Assembly: GCA_027625915.1 (NCBI GenBank)
Contig: JANTQA010000012.1
Span: forward strand, 124,001 to 188,000
Origin: Anaeramoeba flamelloides
Lineage: Eukaryota; Metamonada; Anaeramoebidae
DNA: 64,000 nt
Direction of reading: 5' to 3'
The position numbers were made by a program, and so were the translations under genes. This document shows positions 33,347 through 46,219 of this stretch, in pieces; position 1 is the stretch's first letter; every line of letters begins with the position of its first letter. The notes under the pieces are model-generated. The model was not told the DNA's origin. It made no database searches and saw only the letters and a list, made by a program, of their open reading frames with translations.

Positions 33347-35757
33347 GTGTGTGTGTTTTTTACACAAGGAATTTAAGACTAGAAAACAATATTAATTTAG
33401 CCAAAGTAAAATAAAACTTTTTTCTAATTCTATTTGAAATTTTGTAAAAAAGATAAATTTTTTATCTTAATGGTTGATGTACCTATAAATTTTGATTTCG
33501 GCTAGTTGAATTGGGCAATTTCAAGATTCATATAATTTTTGAAAATTTATTTTATTGTTTTTATACAAACATGTATAAAAATTAAAGTTACTTTCTTTTC
33601 AAATTATTATTATATATCATCACCATATAATGAAAAATTATGAAAAAAAATAAATAAATACTTCTTGTGTGTTTAATCACATAATATGGTTTTATTCCAT
33701 GCTCAAGAAATATTTAACCCGCTGATTGGCATATCGCTAAAAATGGCCTTGTTAAATTGTAATCTTTTAGTTGAAAAAAAATCAAATAACAAAAAAAAAG
33801 TTTAATAAGATTTAGATGATCTCAATAGCAACAAAAAATCCTAAAAAAATATAAAAAAATCTATTTTATAATCAAGGGTTACCTGTGGTAGAATTAATTG
33901 TACTTGATTAAAGAATTTGAACCGATATTAGAAGTAAAAATTTAATTTTGAAAACTGAAATTATTTTTCCACACCAAAACTTTGATATATTTCATTTTTT
34001 TTGAAAATAATAAACATGGAATTGTTTTTAGGATTGGGGAACTAGTAATTTCTATTTATTTTATTTTTCCATAAAGGTAAGAGAGCAATTACTTACATGG
34101 GATATAATTAAACCCAATAAGAAGCTTCTTTTATCAAACTTAAGAGAAATGAATTATCTTTTTAAAAATAAGTTTATTTTTCCAAAATCGTATTGTAAAG
34201 TCAAAAGATCACAATCCTTTTTTGTTTATGATTGTTGAATCACAAAATAGAAATTGAAAAATTTCCCAAAAATTCTTATTTTGAAGAAATCTCAGTTTTA
34301 AGAATTTCTATTAATTTGTATTCACATCAAATAAGCTTGAATTTTTAATCTTTTATTAAAAATACAAGAAAAATAAATCCTATATTAAACCCATGGAGAT
34401 CCTAAAAAAATTGATCTTTTATTTTATTCACAAATAATTCATCCATTTCTTGAAATTAAAAAATTATAAAATGTTTTTTTACAAATATTCAAGAGTATAA
34501 ACAAGTAAAAATTAGTATTTAAATAAATTATTTGTTAATATCTATTATTATTTTGTTATTAGAATTATTTATATTGAATTAGTTTTTTATTTCAACGAAA
34601 ATCTTGGAAAAATTGATATATAATAGTAAAGTCAATAGATACATTTAATATTTGTGTTTTTAATTACTCACTTGTAAATTAAAATCGGATTGTTAATTAT
34701 TGATTAATAAATAATCGAGTTAAAAAAGTATTTCTTAAAATTATAAGTTGAATTTTCAATGTTTTAATAGAGTATTTTTGGGAGAATTTTTTTAATTTAA
34801 GGGTATGGTTTTTTTTTCTTGTATTTTTTTGTTCAATAATAAGAAAAAAATGTTTTCAACTGTTATTTGAATCAAATATTATATTTTTCTTCAAGTTTAA
34901 AATAACTATTTTAATTTTTTTGAAATTAAGTAGATTTTTTATTCTGGGCTATTTTAGAACGTAGATCTATTGTTGTGTGGTAAATTAAATACTGCTGTTG
35001 GAACAAGAAGAAAAGAAGCACATTTTATATTTTTAAACTTGGATTATAGTCGTTTTTAACAAATTATATTGATCATTGTATTTCTGAATAATATTTAAAA
35101 ATAATTTTCTATGAAGAATACAGAAATCTTACTATTTTAAAAGGGTGTGTACCAAAATACACTTCAAAAACAAAATAACCAATTTCAAATCAATTTTGAA
35201 AGGAAACTCCTTGATTTTTTTGTATAAAATACATTAGAAATGTAATTAGTTGAAAATTTTTTGTTATATTCTCAAGTTTTTCGAAATTTTTAGTTTTTCC
35301 TATGATCTAAAAAGTTCTCAAAAATTAAATCGATTTTTTTAGATCAATTTTCCACTTTAATCTAATTATTCTTTAAAATTCCCTTTTAAATAATAAAACT
35401 TTAAGTTACCAATCCCATATTTACTTTGTTTTTATTGTTGATTTCTTTGAACTGTTGATGTATTGGTCTTCTATAACAAAAAAAAAACATATTTATTTTT
35501 TTCAAACACAGATTAAACTTTTCTTCACTTTTTATTTTAACAACAATAATTTGAATTTTTTACTATTTTAAAAAATGAAAAATGGAACAAACTATTAAAA
35601 ACAATAATCCATTTCCGAAAAGAACATTAAAAGTAAGTTTGATATTATTGTAGTAATAATATTTTTACTTCAATTTTTCAATTTCAAGATGTGGTAAAAA
35701 TTATTTTGGAATTTCGCTATTAAATTCATTATTAGATTTTTTTGAATTGTTATTCCC
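33345..35757. other. gene-free stretch with family M fragments
   Basis: No gene is seen. Fragments of family M lie at about 34960-35090 (GGAACAAGAAGAAAAGAAGC ... TATATTGATCATTGTA) and, inverted, about 35130-35545 (CAAATCAATTTTGAAAGGAA). The rest is AT-rich sequence without visible structure. Confidence 0.5.
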
Positions 35758-35761
35758 TTAA

Positions 35762-36751
35762 GGGATTATCGTCTACCCGGGAGAAGCCTAGGATCAAAGT
35801 ATGTTGTTATTGGACATAAACACATTAGTGTTACATGGTTCAAATGTCTCTAAAAAATCGATTTCAAAGTAGTAATATTTGTTTATCTCATCAATTAAAA
35901 ATGATCTATGTATTAGTAAAAAACCCAGCAAATTCAGAATAAAATCTGTATTTCGCCATAAATTTAAAGATTTAATTATCAATATTCAGACTACAAAGTC
36001 ATAAAATATATTTCTTAAATTTATGGCGAAATGTAGATTAGTTACTAAAAAATTCGTTTTTTTTTTTAAATTAAATAATTAATGAATAAAGTTTTTTGTC
36101 AAATTATTTCTCAACTCATGTAAATATATTGATGCTATAAGTAGAATTATCAAAAGCAAACAAAACTAATCAGTTCTTTGTACTTTTATGTTGATTATTA
36201 TTGAGTTAATCTTTGAAATTTAAAAATTCTAAAAATAGTTACTTTTGGAAGGTCTAAATATAAATTATTAAATACCAGAATACTATTATTTTGGGTTTCT
36301 ATTTTTAGATTTGGAAAAGGAATCAAAAAAAAATTTCAAAATGAAAATTTTTTAATAGTGATCTGTTCGTAAAAAATGTAATAATTTATTGAGCAATAAG
36401 ATTTATAATACTGATAAATTCTAATAAATGGTCGAAAATTTTTACTTGATTTTCCTTTTTGAAATTATTATACTCAAGCTTTGAATAGAGAATTTTATGT
36501 AGTAAAGTGTTAAGAAACTCTGTAAAATTAGTTGTTTTTCAAAATATTCTTTGACAGATACTGATTGATAAGAAATAGTTTGAAGATTTGTAAAAATGGA
36601 AAATGAACAAAAAATTTCATGAAATTTATTTGAATTTATCAGTAGATTTTTTAGAGTCACAGAAACTATTTGAACCATGGTAAACTAATATCATTTACAC
36701 CCAATTACAACATACTTTGATTCTAGAGAAATCTATGGTGACGCTAATCCC
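35762..36751. mobile_element. family H element, copy 1, TTAA-flanked with nested MITE
   Basis: Flanked by TTAA (35758-35761, 36752-36755). Inverted ends GGGATTATCGTC and GACGCTAATCCC. It is 990 bases long; subtracting the nested 232-base MITE and one TA leaves 756, against 757 for copy 2 (61403-62159). The copies are closely similar throughout. No transposase is encoded. Confidence 0.88.
36411..36642. mobile_element. CTGATAAATTC MITE, copy 3, nested in H
   Basis: A 232-base element flanked by TA (36409-36410, 36643-36644), with ends CTGATAAATTCTAATAAAT and, inverted, CTGATAAATTCAAATAAAT. H copy 2 has the empty site TTTTAATAGATTTTTTAGAG. Confidence 0.9.
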
Positions 36752-37118
36752 TTAAGAAGATAATAAAATTTCATGAAAAATCAAAAACAAAATGATAGAA
36801 AAGAGAATAAAATCAATCAAGAATAAAATAACTAGAGAAAGAACTCTAAAAAAATTAATAATAAAAATTTTTAAATAGACAATTTTAATAGGAGATCTTT
36901 ATTTCCGTTTTTTATTTTTTCCTATTCTTGTTCTTTTTTTTGTTTTTAAAAAGAATTATTGAACTTACTAAAAATACTCCAATTAGAATTTTCCTAAAAA
37001 ACAAAAAACAAAAAACTCAATAACAAGAAATATTTTTCTTCAAAATAATCAAAAAAGAAGAAAAAAAAAAACAAAAGTTTTTATTTTAAATTGTTGTTGA
37101 TTATTTTTGAAATAATTA

Positions 37119-39719
37119 ATGAGCGGTGGAAATCTAGAACTTAAAAGGAAATTGGAAAATTTATTGTTAAATGACCAATCACTTAATAAAATGGATCTTT
37201 CTGGCTTTCCAAGTCAAGATAGAGAAATCTTGACTTTAAGTTATACACTCCTGATAAACCATACACTTGTGGGCTTGGATCTTTCTTCAAATCAGATTGG
37301 AGACAAAGGAATGAAAGCTTTAAGTCGATCTCTAAAGTAAACCAAACCCTTACCAACCTGAACCTTTCGAGTCGTCAAATGAGATCTCTTAGTCAAGCGA
37401 TTAAAAAAACCCGAAAACTTACCAAGTTAAACCTTACCAGAAATCAAATTAGAAGCAAGGTGATGAAATTTTTCAGTAAAGTCTTACAAGTAAACACAAC
37501 ACTTACTAAATTGGACTTTCCTGGGTATCAAATTGGATCCAAGGGAATGAAATCACTAAGTAAAGCCCTCAAGAAAAATCAGGTACTTACCCAATTGAAC
37601 ATTTGCACCAATGGAATTGGAACAGAAGGAACGAAATTTCTAAGTTTAGCCCTCAAGGAGAACCGATCAATTACAGACTTGGATCTTTCTAAAAATAAAA
37701 TTGGAGACTAGGGAATGGCAGCCTTAACTGAAGCTCTCAAGATCAACAAAGTAGTTACTGTATTGGATCTTTCTGTGAATCAAATTGGATCCAAAGGAAC
37801 CAAATACCTCACTGAGACACTCAAGCGCAACCAAACACTCACCGAATTGGATCTTCATGAGAACCAAATGGGATACTATGTATATAATGAAGAGAAAGAA
37901 AAACTAGTTCAAGAATTTATACAATCCTTCCAAATCAATAAATCGATTCTCAAACTAAATATTTCGGGGAACAAGATTAATAAAAAAGATCGAAACAAAA
38001 TTTTCAAGTTGATCAAAAGAAATCTCAATTTTCAATAAAAGTTAACCAAATCAGTCAAAGAAGGAAATTTACAATTATTCCAAAAATTAATTCAAATCAA
38101 AAAAATCCCCTTAATAAACCTATCTTCATCTAATTTATTCAAAAACCATCACCCAAATTCAAAAGGGGAAAACACAATTTTCCATACAGCCATTTTTCAT
38201 AATCAAATTGAAATTCTATTCCATTTATTATTTGCAAATAATGAAAAAACAGACCAAGAAATTATTTCAAAAAGAAATCTTTTATTGAAAATCAAAGATC
38301 CAATAACGAAAAAAAGTGCAATTGATTTAATAAATTCAAATGAAATATTAATAAAAGATTTTGAGAATTATTATAATCAATTTATTTCTTCCAAATCTTC
38401 ACATTCTTCTTCTTCATCATTTTTCAATTCCAATTTCAATAATAATGAATTAACAAATGATTTCCCAAACATCTTAATTGCAGAAGAAGAAATAATCTTG
38501 ATGAGAATTGGGAAAGAATGGCAAACAATTAAAAATCAATTCAAAAATGCATTAACTAAAAGGCAAAAACAATTATTTCTAAAATGGTTATATTGTCCAT
38601 GTTTTTTTTAATTTTCAAGAAAAGCCAATTATTCTGGAAATTTTCAAATTATTAAATCCCATCCAATTTGAGAAACAAGCCAATAACTTTAATAAGGATA
38701 TCAATACCAACCAAAAAACAAATCAAAATAAGGAAGAAGAAAAAGAAGAAGATTATAAAAAAAAAGAAAAAGAGAGAAAAAAAATTGAAACTCAAATGAG
38801 GAAATATTTATTTTCAAATGAAAAATTATTAAATGATTTCGAAAAATATATCAAGAAATATGCAAATTCTGAAAAAAAAGTTTTTCAAATCAACCTAAAA
38901 AAAAACAAGAAACAGGAAAATAAGAATGAAAATAAAAATGATGATCTTCAAATCAAATCAATTCAAATTAATAAATTTATTCTTTGTTTAAGATCAAATT
39001 TATTTCGAGATCTGATTTTAAATAGTTCTCCTTCTCAATTAGAAAATGAAAAGGAAAATGAAAATCTAAAAGAAAAACTCAAGGGAAAGGGAAAGGGAAG
39101 GGAGAAAGAAAAGGAAAATGAAAAAGAAAAGGGTAAGGAAAAGGAAAAGGAAACAGTAAATGGAAATGAAAAGGAAAAGGAAAAGGAAAAAGAAAAAGTA
39201 AATCAATCAATCAATCAAGTTACTGATTATTTGTCTACAATTCCTGAATTTTATCCATTTTTTCTGTCAGAATTTTATAACTTAAATTTAACTCCATTAC
39301 ATTTTACTTTTGATTTTGAAAACAAAGAAAATAAAAAAGATAATAATAACAATATCCAAAAAATTAAAACTAATGATAATAACAACAACAACAACAATAA
39401 TAATAATACAAACAAGTTAAATAATGGTAAGAATAACAATAATGATATCCAGATTCAGATTAAGAATAATAATAACATAACAAATGATGAGAACGATGAG
39501 AATAATAATAATAACTCAACAACAAAAAATACCCCTTTAAAATCAACAGAACAATTAATCTTAACAACTAAAAATGTAAAAACTATTTTAAAAAATTTTA
39601 ATCAAAATAATATCAATAATTTAATCAATTTCTTTTTAGAAAATGATGTTTCTGGTTTCTATCAAACAAACCAACTTTTATTCATTTATAATTTATTTAA
39701 TTTGTCCCAAAAGTTATAA
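37119..39719 (+). pseudogene. decayed LRR-ankyrin-BTB protein gene
   Basis: The protein frame starts MSGGNLELKRKLENLLLND and runs into about nine ribonuclease-inhibitor-type leucine-rich repeats (LDLSSNQIGDKGMKALS pattern). It continues into an ankyrin-like section (VKEGNLQLFQKLIQ, HTAIFHNQIEILFHLLF) and then BTB-like sequence (LFLKWLYC; IQINKFILCLRSNLFRDLIL; INQVTDYL). It is a host gene broken in at least four places: a one-base shift near 37335, TAG at 37712 where the repeat has Lys, TAA at 38036, and a shift at the poly-T near 38608. The LRR and ankyrin parts are otherwise in one frame. The C-terminal part has long Lys/Glu and poly-Asn tracts. No intron explains the breaks. It is the third member of the tandem-BTB family in this window. 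Confidence 0.75.
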
Positions 39720-39894
39720 AAAATTATAAAAAATGACAAATTATCAAATAAAATTGAAAATAAAATAAAAAAAAAACAAATTGATGATAATGATAATTCT
39801 AAATTGATGATGGTCCTCCTGTTTATTGTCATGCAGATCATTATTTGAACCATAATTTTATTTCCTTTCTAATTTCTCATTAAGATTACTTATT

Positions 39895-40100
39895 TAATAT
39901 GTCATTTCCAAAAAAAATCAGTACAAATTTATTATAAAGTATATTTATTAAACTCAATTTGGATTAAACTATTTAAATACCCTAAAATTATTAATTATTG
40001 TTCATTAATTGATTCTTAAAAATAATTCAATTTGTTTGTTGGTAAGATAATATTATAATAAAAAATATAAAAGTTTCTGATCTCAATTTTTATTTAATAT
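39895..40100. repeat. family U dispersed repeat, copy 2
   Basis: Matches 31420-31640: TCATTTCCAAAAAAAATCAG, TTAAACTCAATTTGGATTAA and TTTCTGATCTCAATTTTTAT. It lies shortly after the LRR-BTB pseudogene. Confidence 0.5.
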
Positions 40101-40439
40101 ATCATTTAAGCTGTGGAAATTGATGTGTAGTTATTTTCTTTTTGATTTTAAAATTGTTTTCCTACCCTAATGAAAATTAGATAGATATACCCCTCATGCT
40201 AGATATGTATTATATAAAAACAAAATATTATAAATTTTAAATTGAAAATTTCTAATAAAAAATCCTTGGATTAATAAATTTTTTTGTAACATGTTGAATG
40301 AAAAAATCAAAATTCAATAGATTTTTTTTATTGTTATAAAATATGTTATAAAATTTGGAACATGCCTAATAAATGAGATAAATTTTATTATTTAATAAAG
40401 TAGGTTCATTTTACCATTTGTAAAAAAATTATAATTGTA

Positions 40440-40660
40440 AGAATAGTTTCTCAAAAAAAGATTTTACAAGTATAACATGATATTGAAACTTTGAAATCGT
40501 AATCTCATTCAGTTACTTAGTTGTGAAAAGAATAAAAAGTAAACTAGTGTGTAAAACAAATCAGTGCTGAATCTTTAAATTTTAAATTTTTTTTTTTTTT
40601 TTTGATTAAATTTTTGGTTTTATTAAATTATATTTTGAAAAGAGAAATATAATACAGTGA
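40440..40660. repeat. family V dispersed repeat, copy 2
   Basis: Matches 29400-29600: ATATTGAAACTTTGAAATCG, TTGTGAAAAGAATAAAAAGT and TTTTGATTAAATTTTTGG. From here to 42938 I see no gene; a 62-codon frame at 40990 is low complexity. Confidence 0.5.
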
Positions 40661-41737
40661 ATACTTGAAATTAAGGCTAGTAACCTTATAACACTGATTT
40701 AAAAAATTGTGATTAGCTTTTTTTCTAGTTTTTGATTTTATTTTTTTTATATATTTTATTAAATATTATGATTTTTTATATTTTGAATGATTTAAAAGAA
40801 AAATTTTAATCATTTTTTATAATTAGATATTCTCGGATAATAAAAGATATATATATATATATATTTCAATTTATTATCTTTGGTGGGTTGCAACTTTTTA
40901 AAATGGAGTTTTTAATGATTTTGGTAAAGTTAATAAAGTAACAGTTTACATAAGTATTATGTTAAATTTGATTAGCCAACTTTTGAGAAATGAGTTTTCA
41001 TTTTGAAAAGAAAATTTATTTTAATTTTCGATTTACTTCTAAAATCAAAAAAAACCCTATCGGACAACAGGAGAAAAGTAATTTTCTCTATTCTAAAATA
41101 AATAAAATAAATATAAGAATTGATAATATTTTTTTTTTAGACTATTTTAATTTTTCCAAATATCTTTTTTTCATTTGATTGGGTTACTTTAGTTCCTTCA
41201 TTTCCTTCAGTTTATCCTATTATTGTTTTTTTTATGTTTGGGTAGTAAAAGGGATGAAAAATCATGATAAAAATTTGTAGACTTGGTAATGATTAGGAAA
41301 TTGAATTTATTTTTGTTAGATCTTAAGTAAATTAAACAGATCTAAAGCAACTGAAGAGAATTGATGACAATTTATCTCATATAAAACCAAGTAAAGTGAA
41401 CTGAATTGGCATTTTTGTACAATGTGCCAAGTTGTTACTTTTATTGTTTTTTTGCTATTGGTATGTTATCTTGTAAGGGATTTTATAAAAAAAAGAATTG
41501 ATGAACTTTTTTTTAAAAAAACTAATAATAACGAAAAAAGTTATAAAAATGAATATTTCAAGAACTAATTCTTTTTCTTAAAAATACTACACTTTATACA
41601 TTTTTTTTTATTTTGAAGAAAGGCAATTAATTTTAAATGACACTTCCGTTAAGTTTTTTAAAATTTTTGATATTACGGAAAATTTCTTAAATATTTTTTT
41701 CTATTTCTACAATTGAAAATAAAAAACAACCATTAAC

Positions 41738-41840
41738 TTTTCCAGAATTTAAATGAATTGAGTAAAATATCTTTGATTTTACTCAATTCTTTTTTTTTTT
41801 TATTTTTTTAATATTCTGGAAAATCTAGATACTTGAAGGC
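41738..41840. repeat. mobile hairpin copy e
   Basis: The best-preserved stem: CTTTTCCAGAATTTAAATGA, ATTGAGTAAAATATC, TTTGATTTTACTCAATTC and TATTCTGGAAAATCTAG. The inner halves ATTGAGTAAAAT and ATTTTACTCAAT are perfect complements. Confidence 0.75.
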
Positions 41841-42677
41841 ACTTGGTCACACTCTACAGCAATTTACTGAACTTTACTACGCTTTCCTTAATTTCTAAAT
41901 TTTCTACAGAAAATTTAAAAAACAATTACAATTTTCGGTAGCATTAATCAAATGATAAATTTAATAATAATTTTTTATTTAAAAATACTATTTAAGATAT
42001 TCTTTTTATTATTTTTATTAATTATATTTATTTTTTATATTCCAAATTATTCGACTTTCTTTATAGAATGAGGAGCATCATAAAAAATTAATTGATACAT
42101 TCAATAATTTCTTGGGTTGAAATATTTTTTACCTAAATTACATATTTTTGTTTTTATTTTTATCTTATTATAAACTTAAAAAAAATATCTATTTAGATAA
42201 TTTGGTGAATTTTCTTAGTTTTAATATGAAAGTAGAACCCTTATATTTTGAAAGATTTATAATTCTTAGATTTTTTTTTAATTTTAGAAAAAGAATTGTT
42301 TTTGTTGAATTTAAAAGAATTGTGTAATATAAAAAATACTTTATATTTCTTAAATTATAAAAAATTTTAGATTATTTTTCTTAAGTTTTATTTTTATTTG
42401 GTAAATATATAAATCACAAGAATAAAACAGAGATCCCCCCAATAAAAGGGTTATAATTTTTTTTTTTTTTTTTTTTTTGATTATATAATCAATTGATTTA
42501 CATAAAAATAACAAGAAAAACAAAAACAAATATTAATTTATTTTTAATTATCTATTTATTTGTAAAATGTCAGATTTTCAGAATATAAGAGTAAATGTCA
42601 AAAAAATATCAGTTAATAAAGCCAGAATCATCAAATATCTGATTTTACCCAATTCTTTAACATTTAAAAAAAATGTC

Positions 42678-42755
42678 AATTAATCTAGCTAGAATTTTAA
42701 ATAATTGAATTTATTCTTTGATTGAACTCAATTTTTTTGTAATCTGGAAAAAAGA
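42678..42755. repeat. mobile hairpin copy f
   Basis: Degenerate copy: TAGCTAGAATTTTAAATAAT, TGAATTTATTCTTTGATTGA, ACTCAATTTTTTTGTAATCT, GGAAAAAAG. A half copy (GATTTTACCCAATTCTTTAA) lies just upstream at 42632. Confidence 0.5.
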
Positions 42756-43113
42756 TTCACTTCATGGAACTTGATGATAATCCAGTTCATTTATATTACT
42801 ATTATCCCAAATATTTTTTAAAATATACTTGAAATTTCCATCCAGAACTAATTATGATTAAATTTTCTCTATTTTGATTTAATATCTGTATCTAGCAATT
42901 TTTCATTTTCAGTTTTATATTTGCAGTTTGATATTTAAGGGAGTAGCTACACCATAAGACATGATAAAAATTTGAGAGAGATGAGATAAGAACATTTTAT
43001 TTTAGTGGCGTGTGATCGTAGATTCTCTAAAAATTTTTTTAAAAAAATTATTTGATATTTTTTTTTTTAGTAATTTTCAACAATAAAAAAAAAGAGATTA
43101 TATTGATAAAATA

Positions 43114-43813
43114 AACTCTGTTTCAGTCAAAGGGGCCCAACGTTTTTTTCAAATATCAATTATTTTATATAATTGACCGTTGAAGAACAAATAAGAAATA
43201 AAGAGAATAATACACTTCAAAGAAATGTTGATACATGTCTGAAAGAAAACTAATTAATCAATAGATTTTCTTAAAAATTGAAAAACTCAAATTCTTAGGG
43301 CCCTATTGAGAAAAACAAGGATGTTTGTTTTGAACTTCTACTGGTATTTGAATAATAAATAGGAAACATTTTTCACTTCATTTTCCATACTTTTCTTTTA
43401 GAAATTAAGCCCCCAAACAACGTTTGTTGGTATTTGTGGTCTCTATTTGAAAAAGGAAATGAAAATGAAGTGAAAATTTTTCACTTTTATTAAACAAATA
43501 TCAAGATCAAAGATCAAATTGAATTGCAATAGAAAACAATATAATTTCTCAACAATCTTTACATGGTTTCAATGACATTAGAATAACACGTTTTTTACCA
43601 AGTGACTATTGATCTTGCAATAAAAAAATTTTTTTGCAAATGAATGACATTTTTAAAAAAAAAATTGAAAAAAAAAAACAAAAATGTGTAGAAATGTGAA
43701 AAAATGATTTCAATTTTGAAAATTTCCAAAATAAAATTTTTCTTCTAATATCTATGAAAACCCTTTAAACACGTGTATTATAACATTACAACTGGGCCCC
43801 TTTGACTGAAAAA
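43114..43813. mobile_element. family T MITE, copy 3, nested in element B
   Basis: A 700-base element flanked by TA (43112-43113, 43814-43815). Left end AACTCTGTTTCAGTCAAAGG, right end inverted TTTTTCAGTCAAAGGGGCCC. Element A has the empty site (inverted, TTGATAAAATAGTTTTTATT). An isolated left end of the same family (AACTCTTTTTCAGTCAAAGG) lies at about 55346. The GGGGCCC block is striking in this AT-rich DNA. Confidence 0.85.
43345..43505. mobile_element. family R palindromic MITE, copy 2, third nesting level
   Basis: Inside the nested T element: CTGGTATTTGAATAATAAAT and TTTTTCACTTCATTTTCC on the left, AAAATGAAGTGAAAATTTTT and AAACAAATATCAAG on the right. It matches copies at 13220 and 52467. 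The order of insertion is therefore B first, T second, R third. Confidence 0.6.
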
Positions 43814-45713
43814 TAGTTTAGTTTTATTATTATTATTATTTTATTATTAAAATAAACTTAATTCGATTAATTTGGACACAGTTTAAACAGTTAGAAGAAT
43901 AACAAAAACATGATTTACATCCAATTTGGAAATTAATTTTAATTCAACAAACTATATCATTTTTTGTGTTTTTTGTTTTTGTTTTTGTTTTCATTTTCTT
44001 TTTTTCAGGTACTTAATCGGTTTAGTTAGATCTGAAAATTTTTTATAGATGGTTACTAGATGGTTACAGTTGAGTTTCTTCAAGTGATAAATCCACATAC
44101 AACCGGTACATGGTATCTTATCATTTGATCGATCAACCATTGTTGGTGTAATTTTAACAAATCTACCAATATATTTTTTGTTCAAACTCTTTCATTTCAG
44201 CTCGTTTCATTTTTTTTTGGACACACTTGTTTTGATTTTTTGTTTTATATTGTTTTCTTATATTTGGATGAAAATGATTACTTAAAAAACCATTAATACT
44301 ATGTTACTTAAATCTGGTTTTATTTTAGGTTTGGGAGAATATAGTAAATTGAGTTTTAGTTTCACTATTTTTGATTTTAGATGTGTCCAAATTTTTGGAA
44401 TGGGGTTTAGTTTTTTTTTCTGGGAGAAGATAATTTCAGATTCTTTGAATAAAAAGTGTATCTATTTTGTGGTTTAAACTTTGATAACATATAATCATAT
44501 TCACTTCTCATATTCCACTAAACCCAACGTTTTACAACCCTAACAAGTAATAATTCTACTTAATTATTCTAATTTTGGAATTCTTCTAACTATTTAAGTC
44601 CCATTTATGTTTCCTTTTATATTCTCTCAATTGTAATATTGTTGTTCTTTTTAAACAAAATCCATTAATCCTAAATGCCACTAATAAAAAAATATTTCTA
44701 ATTGCTTTATCTTGTCAGGATTAAAAAAATCTCAAAAATGATGAAAAAATAAAAAATGAAAAAATTAAATGCCACAATAGAATGTTGAGAGAAGAATAAA
44801 AGATAAGTCATTCAACATTCAAAACACTATTTTAAGTAATTCAACTCAACATTCTATTGTAGCAATTTCTTTGAGACTTTGAAAAAAAAATTCCAAAATC
44901 TAATGAATGAAGTACTTTAAATAATAAAAACCAATGAGGTACAACCAGAGTAAAAAATGTTATTTTCTGATCCTCTTCAGAATTGCACAAAAGTGAAAAA
45001 TTTTCCTTTACCGTGGCTACTCCCTTAAGTTGTCTTTTTTTGAAAATTTTGCTCTTTTTGATATATGTTCAATAACAAGAATTTCTAATTTTCTTTTTGA
45101 GTTTAAATCTTCTTTTATATATCAAAATTCTGACTTTATCATTTTTTGATTCACTTTAATAAATTATTCTTCGAGAATATGGATTAATTTTTAAAAATTT
45201 TGACTTTTTTTATTTATCCAAACAACTATTAAGTTAAACTCTTTATGGGTTAAATTAAATATTATTAATTCATTAATTTATAAAAAAAAATGTGCCAAAT
45301 ACATTTAGATTTAAAAATTTTTGTAATTTTATACCATTAGATAATTTTTGTTTGTTCAAAATCATTTTGATTTTTTTAAAATTCTATTTTACTTTTTTGT
45401 GTCTATTTTTAAATGTTTATCCTTTTTAAGCTAAATTCCTAAATAGTTGTTTCCTAAAATTGGTTTTTAATGTGAAAAGTTTTATCAATACTTGGGTTTA
45501 TTCTTAATCCTTGGATACTTTGATACAATTAGTCTTATATTAGTCCACTATACTCTCAATAAATAAAGTAAATACTAAAAAATCAAAATTATGATTACAA
45601 AAAATATTATTGATAAAAAAAAAAAAAGCAATAGAATTTTATTAAGGAGATCCTCTTTCCCCTTTAATATTTGAATTTATCAACCACTTTTGAGTTGAAG
45701 ACAAGAATATTTA

Positions 45714-45908
45714 CAGTCTGTTCCGATTCAAAGATACAAACTTTCAATTAAATTTTAAGGAATAATAAAATTTCAAATTAAGCAACATGTTTTTTTGAAT
45801 TTTTTTATGAAATATAATTCTGGAATTAGAACTTTGTACATTAAATTGGGAAGTTTATTATGCCTTAAATTTCTTTGAAAGTTTGTATCTTAAAAGTGGA
45901 ACAGACTG
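45714..45908. mobile_element. family K MITE, copy 5 (best ends)
   Basis: A 195-base palindrome between TA (45712-45713, 45909-45910). The ends CAGTCTGTTCCGATTCAAAG and, inverted, CAGTCTGTTCCACTTTTAAG give the clearest terminus of the family. From 45029 to 45713 no other feature is seen. Confidence 0.85.
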
Positions 45909-46219
45909 TAATTCAACATTTTCAAATGTTTAGAAGAGACATAATTTTTTTTTAGGTAGTTTCCATTTTGCCAGAAATTGACAAAAAATTAATATTAATT
46001 TATTAAATTATTTTTTTGAGATTGATTGTTACAATAAAAAATATCTCATTTTGATATTTATCTTTGAGTTTTTTTTGAAGCTTTAATTATAAATTAAGTA
46101 CAGCTATTATTGTTACTACCTTTTTTTTTTTATTTAGTTTTTATTTTTGAAACCAAATTCAGAATCAGGAACTAGTTTCCTAGAATCTTCAATCCCTTTA
46201 AAAATAAGTTTTATTAATC

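Larger units (their letters stand above)
42939..45024 (+). mobile_element. element B: TTAA-type transposon with nested MITEs
   Basis: Bounded by TTAA (42935-42938, 45025-45028). Inverted ends are GGGAGTAGCTACACCATAAG and, inverted from the right, GGGAGTAGCCACGGTAAAG. It is 2086 bases, or about 1384 without the nested T element. Element A is an inverted full-length relative, and partial copies lie at 3110-3640 (C) and 47270-47790 (D). A conserved internal hairpin with ATAGAATGTTGAG lies at 44768-44868. No intact transposase is seen, so it is non-autonomous. Confidence 0.85.
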
